Part shown: positions 46,149-55,263 of the stretch, piece by piece
How the letters are laid out: each line of letters opens with the position of its first letter
How positions within the stretch are numbered: the first letter of the stretch is position 1
DNA from: Bacteroidota bacterium
Lineage (GTDB): Bacteria > Bacteroidota > Bacteroidia > Bacteroidales > Bacteroidaceae
Assembly: GCA_023426145.1 (NCBI GenBank)
Contig: JAFABG010000038.1
Location: forward strand, 62,001-126,000
Reading direction: 5' to 3'
Length of the DNA stretch: 64,000 bases
Made by a program: the position numbers and the translations under genes
Notes under the pieces: model-generated
The model's database searches: none
What the model saw: only the letters and a program-made list of their open reading frames with translations
Told to the model about the DNA's origin: nothing

Positions 46149-47609
46149 ATGAACCCAATCATCTTATCTGTCACCATTATTGCATATATCATTATCTTGT
46201 TTACCATTTCTTATATTGCAGGACATAAAGCAGATAACGAAGGGTTCTTTGTAGGGAATCGCAAATCGGCTTGGTATATTGTGGCCTTTGCCATGATTGG
46301 GTCTTCCATCTCAGGGGTAACATTTGTGTCGGTGCCCGGCATGGTTGAAGCGAGTCATTTTTCCTACTTGCAGATGGTGTTAGGATTCATTGTCGGGCAG
46401 TTTATTATAGCCTTTGTACTTGTTCCGCTGTTCTATCGAATGAAGTTGGTTTCGATCTATGAATATTTAGAAGATCGATTCGGAATAGCCTCATACAGAA
46501 CCGGTGCTTGGTTCTTCTTTATCTCTAAAATGTTAGGAGCAGCCGTACGCCTATTCTTGGTTTGCCTCACCCTGCAATTCCTTATTTTCGAACCATTTGG
46601 AATTCCATTCAGTATCAATGTCGCACTCACGGTAGGCTTGATCTGGCTCTACACCTTTAAAGGGGGAGTAAAATCACTCATTTGGACGGATGTACTTAAA
46701 ACATCTTGCTTGGTAATTTCTGTCATACTCTGCATCTATTACATTTCGTCCAGCTTACAGTTCACTGTTGGAGGCTTAATTCATTCGGTTTCAAACAGTG
46801 ATTTATCAACCATCTTCTTCTTCGATGACGTAAACGATAAACGTTATTTCTTTAAGCAATTTCTAGCTGGTATATTCACCGTTATTGCTATGAATGGACT
46901 CGACCAAGACATGATGCAAAGGAATCTTAGCTGTAAGAATTTCCGCGATTCACAAAAAAACATGATCACTAGTGGACTGTCTCAGTTCTTTGTCATCTTA
47001 CTCTTCTTGGTACTTGGAAGCCTACTGTACCTATTTGCCGCTCAGCAAGACATAGAGATTCCTACTCAAAGTGATAAGCTTTTCCCAATGATCGCTACCG
47101 GGAACTATTTTCCAGGAATAGTCGGCATACTCTTTATCATTGGTTTTATATCTGCCGCCTACTCTGCCGCAGGTTCTGCACTTACAGCCCTTACCACCTC
47201 TTTCACTGTAGATATCCTTAATGCACACAGAAAAGACGAGGCAGAGTTGAGCATGACTCGCAAATGGGTCCATCTCGGAATGGCAGTTATCATGGGCGTG
47301 ATTATTTATGTGTTCAATTTATTGAATAGCACCAGTGTAATAGATGCTATTTATACATTGGCTAGCTATACTTACGGACCTATTTTGGGATTGTTTGCTT
47401 TTGGCATATTCAACAAAAGACAAATCTATGACAGATATACTCCTTTAGTTGCTGTAGCTGCTCCTATTCTTTGCTACATTCTACAAAGCCACTCGGAACA
47501 ATGGTTCAATGGATACCAAATGAGCTATGAATTATTAATCCTAAATGCAATCTTCACCTATATTGGGCTCTGGATACTAACGTGTAGAAAGTCTAATAAA
47601 AGAAACTAG
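46149..47609 (+). CDS. Sodium:solute symporter (SSS family)
   Basis: 486-aa inner-membrane protein with about 13 helices. Family features are 'YIAGHKADNEGFFVGNRKSA' in the first loop, 'GSSISGVTFVSVPGMV' in TM2, 'RLFLVCLTLQF', 'MNGLDQDMMQRNL' (the canonical D-Q-D/Q region), and 'GFISAAYSAAGSALTALTTS' in TM8. SSS members import sugars, sialic acid, proline or similar with sodium. Substrate is not given by sequence. It is convergent with the xylan-locus HTCS gene and so could act in xylan-derived sugar use, though this is only position-based. Confidence 0.93.
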   Translation: MNPIILSVTIIAYIIILFTISYIAGHKADNEGFFVGNRKSAWYIVAFAMIGSSISGVTFVSVPGMVEASHFSYLQMVLGFIVGQFIIAFVLVPLFYRMKLVSIYEYLEDRFGIASYRTGAWFFFISKMLGAAVRLFLVCLTLQFLIFEPFGIPFSINVALTVGLIWLYTFKGGVKSLIWTDVLKTSCLVISVILCIYYISSSLQFTVGGLIHSVSNSDLSTIFFFDDVNDKRYFFKQFLAGIFTVIAMNGLDQDMMQRNLSCKNFRDSQKNMITSGLSQFFVILLFLVLGSLLYLFAAQQDIEIPTQSDKLFPMIATGNYFPGIVGILFIIGFISAAYSAAGSALTALTTSFTVDILNAHRKDEAELSMTRKWVHLGMAVIMGVIIYVFNLLNSTSVIDAIYTLASYTYGPILGLFAFGIFNKRQIYDRYTPLVAVAAPILCYILQSHSEQWFNGYQMSYELLILNAIFTYIGLWILTCRKSNKRN

Positions 47610-47659
47610 TTAAAAGCTAAAAAGCACTACGAATAAAAAACAGTGTAGTAAGCATAAAC

Positions 47660-50600
47660 TTAACGAGGCTTATTCATATATTCTTTAGGAGACATTCCAT
47701 ATTTCTCTCGAAATGAACTAGAGAAATGAGATAAATTAGTGTATCCGGTTGCATAAGCAATTTCAGAAATACTTAGTTTATGTTCTTGTAGCAACAAATG
47801 TGCTGCTTGTTGCAGACGAATGTTCTTAATAAAATCACGGGCTGAGAGGTTGGTAAGTTCTTTCAATTTACGATGGATATGCACACGGCTTAGCCCTACC
47901 TCAGCAGCTAATCTCTCAACATTTAATGCTGGATCGTCAAGATGTTCATTGACTACTTTCATTATCTTATTCATTAATATTTCATCACTCGACTTCATCT
48001 TTATCAAATCCATCTTATCGGTTTGTTCTTGAGCACCACTAAACTTATTGCGCAATAATTTGCGATTAGCGATCAAATTATCAATAGTACTTCTCAATAG
48101 TTCAAGGTGGAATGGTTTTACGATGTAAGCATCGGCACCTATTCCCATCCCTTCCAAAGTATCTTCAGGCTTTGTCTTAGCTGTTAACAAGATTACTGGA
48201 ATATGATTCACATTCGTGTTCTGTTTCAGCTTACGACATAAGGTGAGCCCATCCATCTCCGGCATCATAATATCGGAGAGAACCAAGTCCGGGGTATCCC
48301 TCAATATCATATCGTATGCCTCCCTACCGTTGCTGCAGGTCTCAATTTTATACTCACTAGAGAGTTCCGATTTCAAATACGCTCTAATCTCCTCTTCATC
48401 CTCAACGATCAATAAACGTATACCTGTTTTTGCTTTAGGTAAGCTGACATTAGGTTCACTTTCCATTAATTCCACATCAAGGTTGGGGACAGGAACTTTC
48501 GAGGCCAGCTGAGCCATCATAGTATCTGTATCAACAGTTTCAAATTCATCCTTTCTCAAATGCGCAGAGCCCAATGGTAATCGAATAATGAAACGGCTAC
48601 CAGGCACACCGACTCTATTCTCGGCAAAAAGGACTCCATGATGCAACTCCACTAAAGAGCGAGACAAATGGAGGCCTATACCTGTCCCAAAATTAGATTT
48701 GGTAACATCATTATCAACTTGATAAAAACGTTCAAAAATACGTTCCACCTTATTTCGATCGATGCCAATCCCATTGTCTGTTATTGCAATCTCAAAATAG
48801 TCGCGTAGAGCGTCGTGTCGAGACGGCTCTTGCCCGACCGATAAGCTCACCTGAATTTCACCCCCTTCGGGAGTATATTTAAATGCATTGGATAAGATAT
48901 TCATTAGCACTTTGTCGAAATTATTCAGATCAATCCACACCTTTAACTGTGCCATTGAGTGTTCAAAGGAAAAGCGAATATTCTTCTTTTGCCCCAAATA
49001 CTCAAAAGTCTGCATCACATCGTTGATAAACCCAACGATGTCAGTCTCACGAAACTTCATAAACATCTGCCCTTTATCTAATCTTCTAATATCCATCAAC
49101 TGATTTATCAAGCGCAATATGCGTTGCGAGTTGCGATAAATCATCAGGTATTTTTTCTGTAGTTCCCGATCCTTTGTTTCAGCAAGCAACTTTTCTAAAG
49201 GACTTATGATTAGTGTCATCGGAGTACGTATTTCATGAGAAATATTGATAAAGAATTGTAACTTGGCTTCATTCAATTGTTCGGCATGTTCACGCTTCAT
49301 CATATCGCGGCGATGATGCATTCGAGAACGAATTTGGTTCACAATGCCCAGTATTAATAATCCCAATAAGGCTACATAAATAAAGTATGCCCACCAAGTT
49401 TGATACCAAGGTGGACTGATAAGAATCTTAATGGTACGTATTTTGGAATCATCCCCATACGCGAGTTTCCTAACCTGAAAGGTATATTTACCGGGGGGTA
49501 AATTATTATAGGTCACACGGTTTACACCAGGCTCAGTGGTCAGCCAACGTGAGCTCAATTCTTCAATCTTATACTGATAAGAGATTTGTTCAGGATTATT
49601 GTACTGCAACGTAGAAAAAACGACACTAAAGGTATTATCATGATAGGACAATTGAAAAAAATCAGCATCTTGCACAGAAGTGTACACAACAGGTTCGCCT
49701 CCTGAAAGTGTATTCTTACGCACTGGTCGATCAAAAATATAAAAATCTGTTATACATACTGCCGAAGATTTTGAAACACGCTCAATATCTTTGGGGTAGA
49801 AACTTGTAATCCCATTGATCCCTCCAAAATAGATTTTACCATTTTTATCTTTAAAAAAGGCCCCATGCGTGAACTCATTTCCCTGAAGTCCATCTCCTGA
49901 ATAATAATTAATAAACTGCCCAGACTGCTTGTCATATTTGCTGATCCCCATATAAGTACTCATCCAGATATTATGATATGAATCCTCGCAAAGACCACAA
50001 ATCACATTATTCGACAATCCATTTGCAGTAGCCAATCGAAGTAAATTACCAGTCTTTTTATTGAAAGAATAAAGACCATCTGTAGTGCCAGCCCAGATCT
50101 TTCCTGCTGAGTCTTGCAAAATGGAATAGCCAACACAACCAGTAATTAGAGTGTTAACCTTATTGAAATTGACAAAATTAGCCGTCAAAGGATTAAAGCA
50201 ACTCACTCCTTTATAATGCCCCAACCAAATCAAGCCCTCACTATCACAAAAAAGAGAGTTAATCCAATCATTGGGCAATTCATTTCGAGTCCAATCATCT
50301 ATTTCATCTCCTGAAGAAATGTAATGTTTCAATTTCCCTGTTAAAAGATTAAATTGATAAAAGCCAGAGCCTAATGTGCCTATATACAGATTTTTATGCC
50401 TATCCTCAACAATGGAAAAGATCTTCTCGTTATCAATGGGCAAAGGATATTCACAGTCACCCGTAAGACGATTCAGTTTGGCAAGCCCCCTTGTATAAGA
50501 GCCAACCCAAAAATTATTTTCAGAATCCTCATACATGCACATAATTGTATTGGCTATCGAATGTGCCGAATTACCCGGAACAAAATGTCTCAACCTCTTC

Positions 50601-51748
50601 CCTGTTTTTCCATCTAGTTCATAAAGTCCTTCATTATCTGTCCCCACCCACAAACGATGATTTGAATCTTGGTAGATAGACATAACACATCCCTGACCTA
50701 TGGGATTATAATGAACCGACTTATTCCCATAATATTCAAACGGATTATCTTGTTTAGGAATCAAAACCATTCCTTTTTGAAATAACCCTAGCCATAAGTT
50801 CTGATCTTTATCTTCCAATATAGAATGAATCTTTCCATCAGAAAAATCAGTTGGAGCGGTATTTATTACATAATCTTTTAGCGTTTGATCGATAGGATCA
50901 TATATCTTAAGCCCCTGCCCATCTGTACCCACCAAGAGTTGATTATCCACCAATGACATTGAATAAACAGACAATGCTTTTCCGCTAAGATAAGGAACGG
51001 GTATAAAACGATTCTCTTTTCTATCATAACGTGACATGCCTTGTTTCTGAGTGCCAACAAAAAGGTTACCTTGCTTATCTTCAATAATAGCAGCAATATT
51101 GTTATCGTTAATCATTGGGGATTTAAACACTAAAATGTCTTTAGTTGTTGGACGATAGCAGATTAATCCATTACCGTATGTACCAATCCAAATGTTATAA
51201 TAGGAATCTTCATAAAGGCAAGATTGAAATTTAAAGTTCGACAACTGCAAAAGATCATCTACAGAAATTGCCTTTTCGTGTTCTTCATCCAAACAAAACA
51301 TTCCTTGTCCAGTCGTAGCAATCCATATAGCACCGTTGTGCAATTCTTGCATTTGTGTGATATGGGCAGAGACTTTTTTCCCCGAACGAACGAGCGGTAC
51401 ACTGATAAACGCATCAGTCTCTCGATCATACTTCATCAATCCATTGATGCAACCGATCAGTAAATTTTGCTGGGCATCTTCAAAAAAAGCACAGACGTAA
51501 TTATTTTTAATAGATAGAGAGTCATCAGAGGTATGCCAGTAGTTTACAAAGTGGAGCCCATCAAATCGATTCAACCCATATTCGGTAGCGATCCAAATAA
51601 AGCCCCGACTATCTTGAAAAATCTGATTAATCAAACTGCTGGACAAGCCTTTATCAGTTGTATAGAATCTTCCAGTTTGTCCCTTAAGAGAGAAGGAATA
51701 GAGAAGAAGCAAACTAAAAATTAAGATTCCCTTGAATTGTGTTTTCAT
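47660..51748 (-). CDS. Hybrid two-component system regulator (HTCS) of the xylan-type locus
   Basis: 1362-aa sensor-kinase-regulator. Signal peptide ('ILIFSLLLLYSFSLKG'), two propeller domains of regulator repeats (about 25-690, 'LWLGLFQKG', 'LWVGTDNEG', 'IWLGHYKGV'), Y_Y_Y domain (about 700-770), membrane segment (about 785-810), HisKA with H838 in 'NISHEIRTPMTLI', HATPase 'DNGIGIDRNKVE' and 'GTGIGLHLSRS'. The receiver has D1159 ('LSDIMMPEMDG') and the C-terminus is an AraC-type HTH ('ISEIAYATGYTNLSHFSSS'). It faces away from susC across a 320-bp control region. HTCS propellers bind oligosaccharides directly, and xylan loci commonly use this class, so xylo-oligosaccharide sensing is plausible but not proven. 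Start ATG at 51748 gives a good signal sequence. Confidence 0.95.
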   Translation of the reverse strand: MKTQFKGILIFSLLLLYSFSLKGQTGRFYTTDKGLSSSLINQIFQDSRGFIWIATEYGLNRFDGLHFVNYWHTSDDSLSIKNNYVCAFFEDAQQNLLIGCINGLMKYDRETDAFISVPLVRSGKKVSAHITQMQELHNGAIWIATTGQGMFCLDEEHEKAISVDDLLQLSNFKFQSCLYEDSYYNIWIGTYGNGLICYRPTTKDILVFKSPMINDNNIAAIIEDKQGNLFVGTQKQGMSRYDRKENRFIPVPYLSGKALSVYSMSLVDNQLLVGTDGQGLKIYDPIDQTLKDYVINTAPTDFSDGKIHSILEDKDQNLWLGLFQKGMVLIPKQDNPFEYYGNKSVHYNPIGQGCVMSIYQDSNHRLWVGTDNEGLYELDGKTGKRLRHFVPGNSAHSIANTIMCMYEDSENNFWVGSYTRGLAKLNRLTGDCEYPLPIDNEKIFSIVEDRHKNLYIGTLGSGFYQFNLLTGKLKHYISSGDEIDDWTRNELPNDWINSLFCDSEGLIWLGHYKGVSCFNPLTANFVNFNKVNTLITGCVGYSILQDSAGKIWAGTTDGLYSFNKKTGNLLRLATANGLSNNVICGLCEDSYHNIWMSTYMGISKYDKQSGQFINYYSGDGLQGNEFTHGAFFKDKNGKIYFGGINGITSFYPKDIERVSKSSAVCITDFYIFDRPVRKNTLSGGEPVVYTSVQDADFFQLSYHDNTFSVVFSTLQYNNPEQISYQYKIEELSSRWLTTEPGVNRVTYNNLPPGKYTFQVRKLAYGDDSKIRTIKILISPPWYQTWWAYFIYVALLGLLILGIVNQIRSRMHHRRDMMKREHAEQLNEAKLQFFINISHEIRTPMTLIISPLEKLLAETKDRELQKKYLMIYRNSQRILRLINQLMDIRRLDKGQMFMKFRETDIVGFINDVMQTFEYLGQKKNIRFSFEHSMAQLKVWIDLNNFDKVLMNILSNAFKYTPEGGEIQVSLSVGQEPSRHDALRDYFEIAITDNGIGIDRNKVERIFERFYQVDNDVTKSNFGTGIGLHLSRSLVELHHGVLFAENRVGVPGSRFIIRLPLGSAHLRKDEFETVDTDTMMAQLASKVPVPNLDVELMESEPNVSLPKAKTGIRLLIVEDEEEIRAYLKSELSSEYKIETCSNGREAYDMILRDTPDLVLSDIMMPEMDGLTLCRKLKQNTNVNHIPVILLTAKTKPEDTLEGMGIGADAYIVKPFHLELLRSTIDNLIANRKLLRNKFSGAQEQTDKMDLIKMKSSDEILMNKIMKVVNEHLDDPALNVERLAAEVGLSRVHIHRKLKELTNLSARDFIKNIRLQQAAHLLLQEHKLSISEIAYATGYTNLSHFSSSFREKYGMSPKEYMNKPR

Positions 51749-51771
51749 TGTATATCTTTAGTTTATACAAA

Positions 51772-51779
51772 CAAAAGTA
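51772..51779 (-). promoter_or_regulatory. -7 promoter box for the xylan-locus HTCS
   Basis: The minus strand reads TACTTTTG (TAnnTTTG), 24 bases before the ATG at 51748. Confidence 0.5.
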
Positions 51780-51819
51780 TAAAAAAATAAGGATAGTTCA
51801 ATATGCTATAGGACATAAA

Positions 51820-51880
51820 TGTAACCTGAAAGAAAGTTTGTGTAACATAGAGAAAAGCGATGTTACATTTCGTTGTAACA
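51820..51880. promoter_or_regulatory. TGTAAC repeat array, candidate HTCS operator
   Basis: TGTAAC appears at 51820-51825, 51841-51848 (TGTAACAT) and 51874-51880 (TGTAACA) on the plus strand. It is inverted at 51860-51867 (ATGTTACA), which makes TGTAACAT/ATGTTACA a perfect 8-bp inverted repeat. The first two copies are 21 bp apart. The array sits 40-100 bp upstream of the susC -7 box, where an AraC-type activator would bind. Confidence 0.5.
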
Positions 51881-51919
51881 CCAGAAACATTCCATAAAAT
51901 GATTTAGCTTGCATTAATC

Positions 51920-51927
51920 TACATTTG
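51920..51927 (+). promoter_or_regulatory. -7 promoter box of the susC operon
   Basis: TACATTTG matches TAnnTTTG. It implies a long untranslated leader of about 135 bases before susC. No good -33 was assigned, as expected for an activator-dependent promoter. Confidence 0.5.
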
Positions 51928-52068
51928 TATCAGAAAAACAATGTTAAACCTATAAATCTAAAAGCACATGAGCAGTTAAGAGAAAGATACATCAAAGAAG
52001 TCTGCCCTATTCAATTAAGATATAAGGCAAAAGAGAGTATCATAGTTATTCATTAAATCAATTTCATT

Positions 52069-55000
52069 ATGAAATGCACAAATCATTATTTTAAATCACT
52101 TGGCCTTGCTTGCCTGTTATGCGTATTTCCTCTTTGGATATTTGGGCAAAACATCTCCATACAAGGATATGTAAAAGACAACACAGGCGAAGGAATAATT
52201 GGTGCCAGTGTTAGACAAAAAGGAACGAACAACGGCATAGTTACTGATCTCAATGGAAACTTCACATTAAACGTACCGTCGAATAGCACCATAGTCGTTT
52301 CTTTTATCGGCTATAAAACTCAGGAAGTTCAGGTCGGAGGTAGAAAGCAATTAAATATTATACTAAAAGAAGATACTGAAGTGTTGGATGAAGTAGTAGT
52401 AGTAGGATACGGCCAAATGAAACGTTCGGATTTAACCGGATCAGTAGTATCGGTGAATGAAGATGCTATTAAGAAATCTGTTATTACTTCTGTTGACCAA
52501 GTATTACAAGGTCGAGCTGCTGGTGTACAAGTTCAAGCTAACTCAGGAATGCCTGGCGGTAGCTCCTCCATTCGCATACGTGGTATAAACTCATTGAACT
52601 CATCCAACGAACCAATTTTCGTTATTGATGGAGTGATTATAGATAACTCTACAGGATCAGGCTCAGATAATGCTTTATCTTCTATCAATCCATCGGACAT
52701 CGTATCTATGGATGTTCTAAAAGATGCTTCCGCAACAGCTATATATGGCGCTCGCGCGGCCAATGGTGTGATCATGATTACTACTAAGCGCGGACAAGCT
52801 GGTATAGCCAACATTACCTATGATGGCTATGTGGGATGGCAAGAAATGCCTAAAAAACTAGATATGCTAAATTTGCGTGAATATGCTGAGCATAGAAATG
52901 TTCGTTCTGGAAAGGATTATGCCGGACAAGACTGGGGAATTGTAACCAAGGACAATAATTATGTGCGTCCTGATCTTTTAGGTGATGGTACAGACTGGCA
53001 AGATGAGATGTTTTCTAAAGCATTAATGACTAGTCATAATCTTTCTGTTACGGGAGGGAATGAAAAAAGTAACTATGCGATGGGTGCTGGTTATCTTAAG
53101 CAGGATGGTATTGCTGTCGGCTCTGGTTTTCAACGTCTAAACTTACGTGGTAGCTTTGATTCGCAAGTTAAAGAGTATCTAAAAATGGGAATCAATTTTT
53201 CATTTGGCGAGTCTAAACAGAAATTGACTATTTCGGACGAGTCTTTGATCAGAACAGCCTTATTGCAAACGCCAAATGTAGCAGTTCGCAATGTTGACGG
53301 AACTTTTGATGGTCCAGACACTGATGAATTTGTACAGACTAACCCAGTTGGTATTGCTATGATCAACGACAATAGAAACGAGAAAATGAACATTCGCGCG
53401 AATACCTATGCGGAAGCTACTCTTCTCGAAGGACTAACTTTTAAGACAGAGTTATCTTTTGACTACGGAATTACTAATACATATAAGTTTACACCCTCCT
53501 ATTCTTTTGGTGCTATTAAAAGTGAAACGCGACAAGGCGCTTCCTCAAAATCATATAATAAATACTGGAGTTGGAGAAATATAGTCAACTACAATCGTAC
53601 TTTTGGCGCTCACAACATCAATGCAATGATGGGACAAGAGATGCAAAAAAGCAAATGGGAATATTTATATGGTGCTCGAACCGGCTATTTATCCAACTCA
53701 GCCACAGACTTAATTTTGGGTGATGCCAGCACAGCTACAAATAATGGGAATAGTGAAGAGAGTTCTATTTTGTCTTACTTCGGGCGACTATTCTATGCAT
53801 ACAATGATAAATATCTATTAACCTTTACGCTTCGCCGGGATGGCTCTTCTAAATTCCATGAAAACAACCGTTGGGGATGGTTCCCATCCGCTGCTTTAGC
53901 ATGGAAGGTCTCAAACGAATCGTTTTTAAAAGACAACTCGGTTATCAATAACCTTAAACTTCGCTTGGGATGGGGTGCGGTTGGTAATCAGAATGTGGTT
54001 AATAATGCCTATCGAGCAATCTATTCATCCGTCGCTACAACATGGGGAACCGGTCTTTTAGCTGGAAACACACCGAACCCGGAATTAAAATGGGAAACCA
54101 CTTACTCTAGCAACATTGGTTTGGACTTAAACTTGTTCCAAAATAGAATCGAATTTATAGCGGATGTATATTACAAAAAAACCAAAGATTTATTATTGCA
54201 AGTTCCCCTTCCGGCTTATGTTGGAACGTCCAACAGTCCGGGCGCAACTGCGGCTCCGTGGAAAAACATTGGTTCATTAGAGAACAAAGGGATTGAATTA
54301 ACCCTGAATACAGTTAACATTGACAAAAAAGGCTTTCAATGGAGAAGTAATATGGTCTTTTCTTTAAATCGGAATAAGGTTAAAGAGCTGGATACTCCAA
54401 CAAGCTTGATAGACAAGACCAATCAAACGGGCTCAACAATAACCATTCTAACTCGTACTGCTGTAAACCAGCCTATTGGACAGTTCTATGGCTATAAAGT
54501 AATAGGCCGTTTCGAAAAGGCAACCGACTTCTACTATAAAGATAATAATGGTGAGGTCAAACCTGTGGCCATTCCCAAAGGTATGACCATAGCTAAAAAC
54601 AGTGTATGGATTGGCGATTATATGTTCGAAGATATCAATCATGATGGAGTGATTAGTGAAGAAGATAGAACTTACATTGGAAACCCTGAACCTGACTTTA
54701 CTTTCGGTTTCGGTAATAGCTTCTCGTATAAAGGTTTTGACCTGAACATTTATCTGAGTGGTTCGGTTGGAAATGAAGTTATCAACTGGGGACGTCGCGA
54801 ATTGGATGATGCACACTCAAACAATAATCTCCTAAAAAGTGCACTCGATTATGCCAAGTTAGGTTTAATTAATCCCAATGGGCCCGACGATTATCGCAAT
54901 GTACAAATCATTGGAGGAGATCCTTATGCTTGCCGCATGTCTGGTTCAAGTAAGACTAATGAATCGAACTATAGATTCAGTGACCTTTACGTAGAAGATG

Positions 55001-55245
55001 GATCATATCTCCGCATTCAGTCCATCTCCTTAGGCTATACCTTCCCAAAAAGATGGACACAAAGCCTAAAAATTGAAAACTTGAAAGTGTATTGCAACCT
55101 ACAGAATGTATACACATTTACTAAATACAAAGGAATGGATCCTGAAATTGGCTCTGCTAATCAAGATGCACTGCTAACAGGTTTCGACAATTATCGTTAT
55201 CCATCTCCGAGAATTTATACGTTCGGGTTGAACGTCACTTTCTAA
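52069..55245 (+). CDS. SusC-family TonB-dependent glycan importer
   Basis: 1058-aa outer-membrane transporter. Signal peptide (1-26), carboxypeptidase-like domain (about 30-110, 'ISIQGYVKDNTGEGIIGASV'), the SusC hallmark 'LDEVVVVGYGQMKRSDLTG', plug with 'RIRGINSLNSSNEPIFVIDG' and 'VLKDASATAIYGARAANGV', then a 22-strand barrel ending 'IYTFGLNVTF'. Members import oligosaccharides with TonB energy, closed by a SusD lid. The SusD gene begins 18 bp after it. Downstream xylanase suggests xylo-oligosaccharides as cargo. ATG at 52069 gives the signal peptide. Confidence 0.96.
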   Translation: MKCTNHYFKSLGLACLLCVFPLWIFGQNISIQGYVKDNTGEGIIGASVRQKGTNNGIVTDLNGNFTLNVPSNSTIVVSFIGYKTQEVQVGGRKQLNIILKEDTEVLDEVVVVGYGQMKRSDLTGSVVSVNEDAIKKSVITSVDQVLQGRAAGVQVQANSGMPGGSSSIRIRGINSLNSSNEPIFVIDGVIIDNSTGSGSDNALSSINPSDIVSMDVLKDASATAIYGARAANGVIMITTKRGQAGIANITYDGYVGWQEMPKKLDMLNLREYAEHRNVRSGKDYAGQDWGIVTKDNNYVRPDLLGDGTDWQDEMFSKALMTSHNLSVTGGNEKSNYAMGAGYLKQDGIAVGSGFQRLNLRGSFDSQVKEYLKMGINFSFGESKQKLTISDESLIRTALLQTPNVAVRNVDGTFDGPDTDEFVQTNPVGIAMINDNRNEKMNIRANTYAEATLLEGLTFKTELSFDYGITNTYKFTPSYSFGAIKSETRQGASSKSYNKYWSWRNIVNYNRTFGAHNINAMMGQEMQKSKWEYLYGARTGYLSNSATDLILGDASTATNNGNSEESSILSYFGRLFYAYNDKYLLTFTLRRDGSSKFHENNRWGWFPSAALAWKVSNESFLKDNSVINNLKLRLGWGAVGNQNVVNNAYRAIYSSVATTWGTGLLAGNTPNPELKWETTYSSNIGLDLNLFQNRIEFIADVYYKKTKDLLLQVPLPAYVGTSNSPGATAAPWKNIGSLENKGIELTLNTVNIDKKGFQWRSNMVFSLNRNKVKELDTPTSLIDKTNQTGSTITILTRTAVNQPIGQFYGYKVIGRFEKATDFYYKDNNGEVKPVAIPKGMTIAKNSVWIGDYMFEDINHDGVISEEDRTYIGNPEPDFTFGFGNSFSYKGFDLNIYLSGSVGNEVINWGRRELDDAHSNNNLLKSALDYAKLGLINPNGPDDYRNVQIIGGDPYACRMSGSSKTNESNYRFSDLYVEDGSYLRIQSISLGYTFPKRWTQSLKIENLKVYCNLQNVYTFTKYKGMDPEIGSANQDALLTGFDNYRYPSPRIYTFGLNVTF

Positions 55246-55263
55246 CCCTAAAAATAAGAGAAT

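Larger units (their letters stand above)
51749..52068. other. Divergent control region between HTCS and susC
   Basis: 320 bp. It carries a minus-strand -7 box (51772-51779) for the regulator, a four-copy TGTAAC array (51820-51880), a plus-strand -7 box (51920-51927), and about 140 bases of susC leader with no feature I can assign. Confidence 0.65.

Noticed and set aside
54448..54816. A 122-codon minus-strand frame inside susC
   Set aside because: It lies wholly within the conserved barrel-coding region and has no motif; an antisense shadow.
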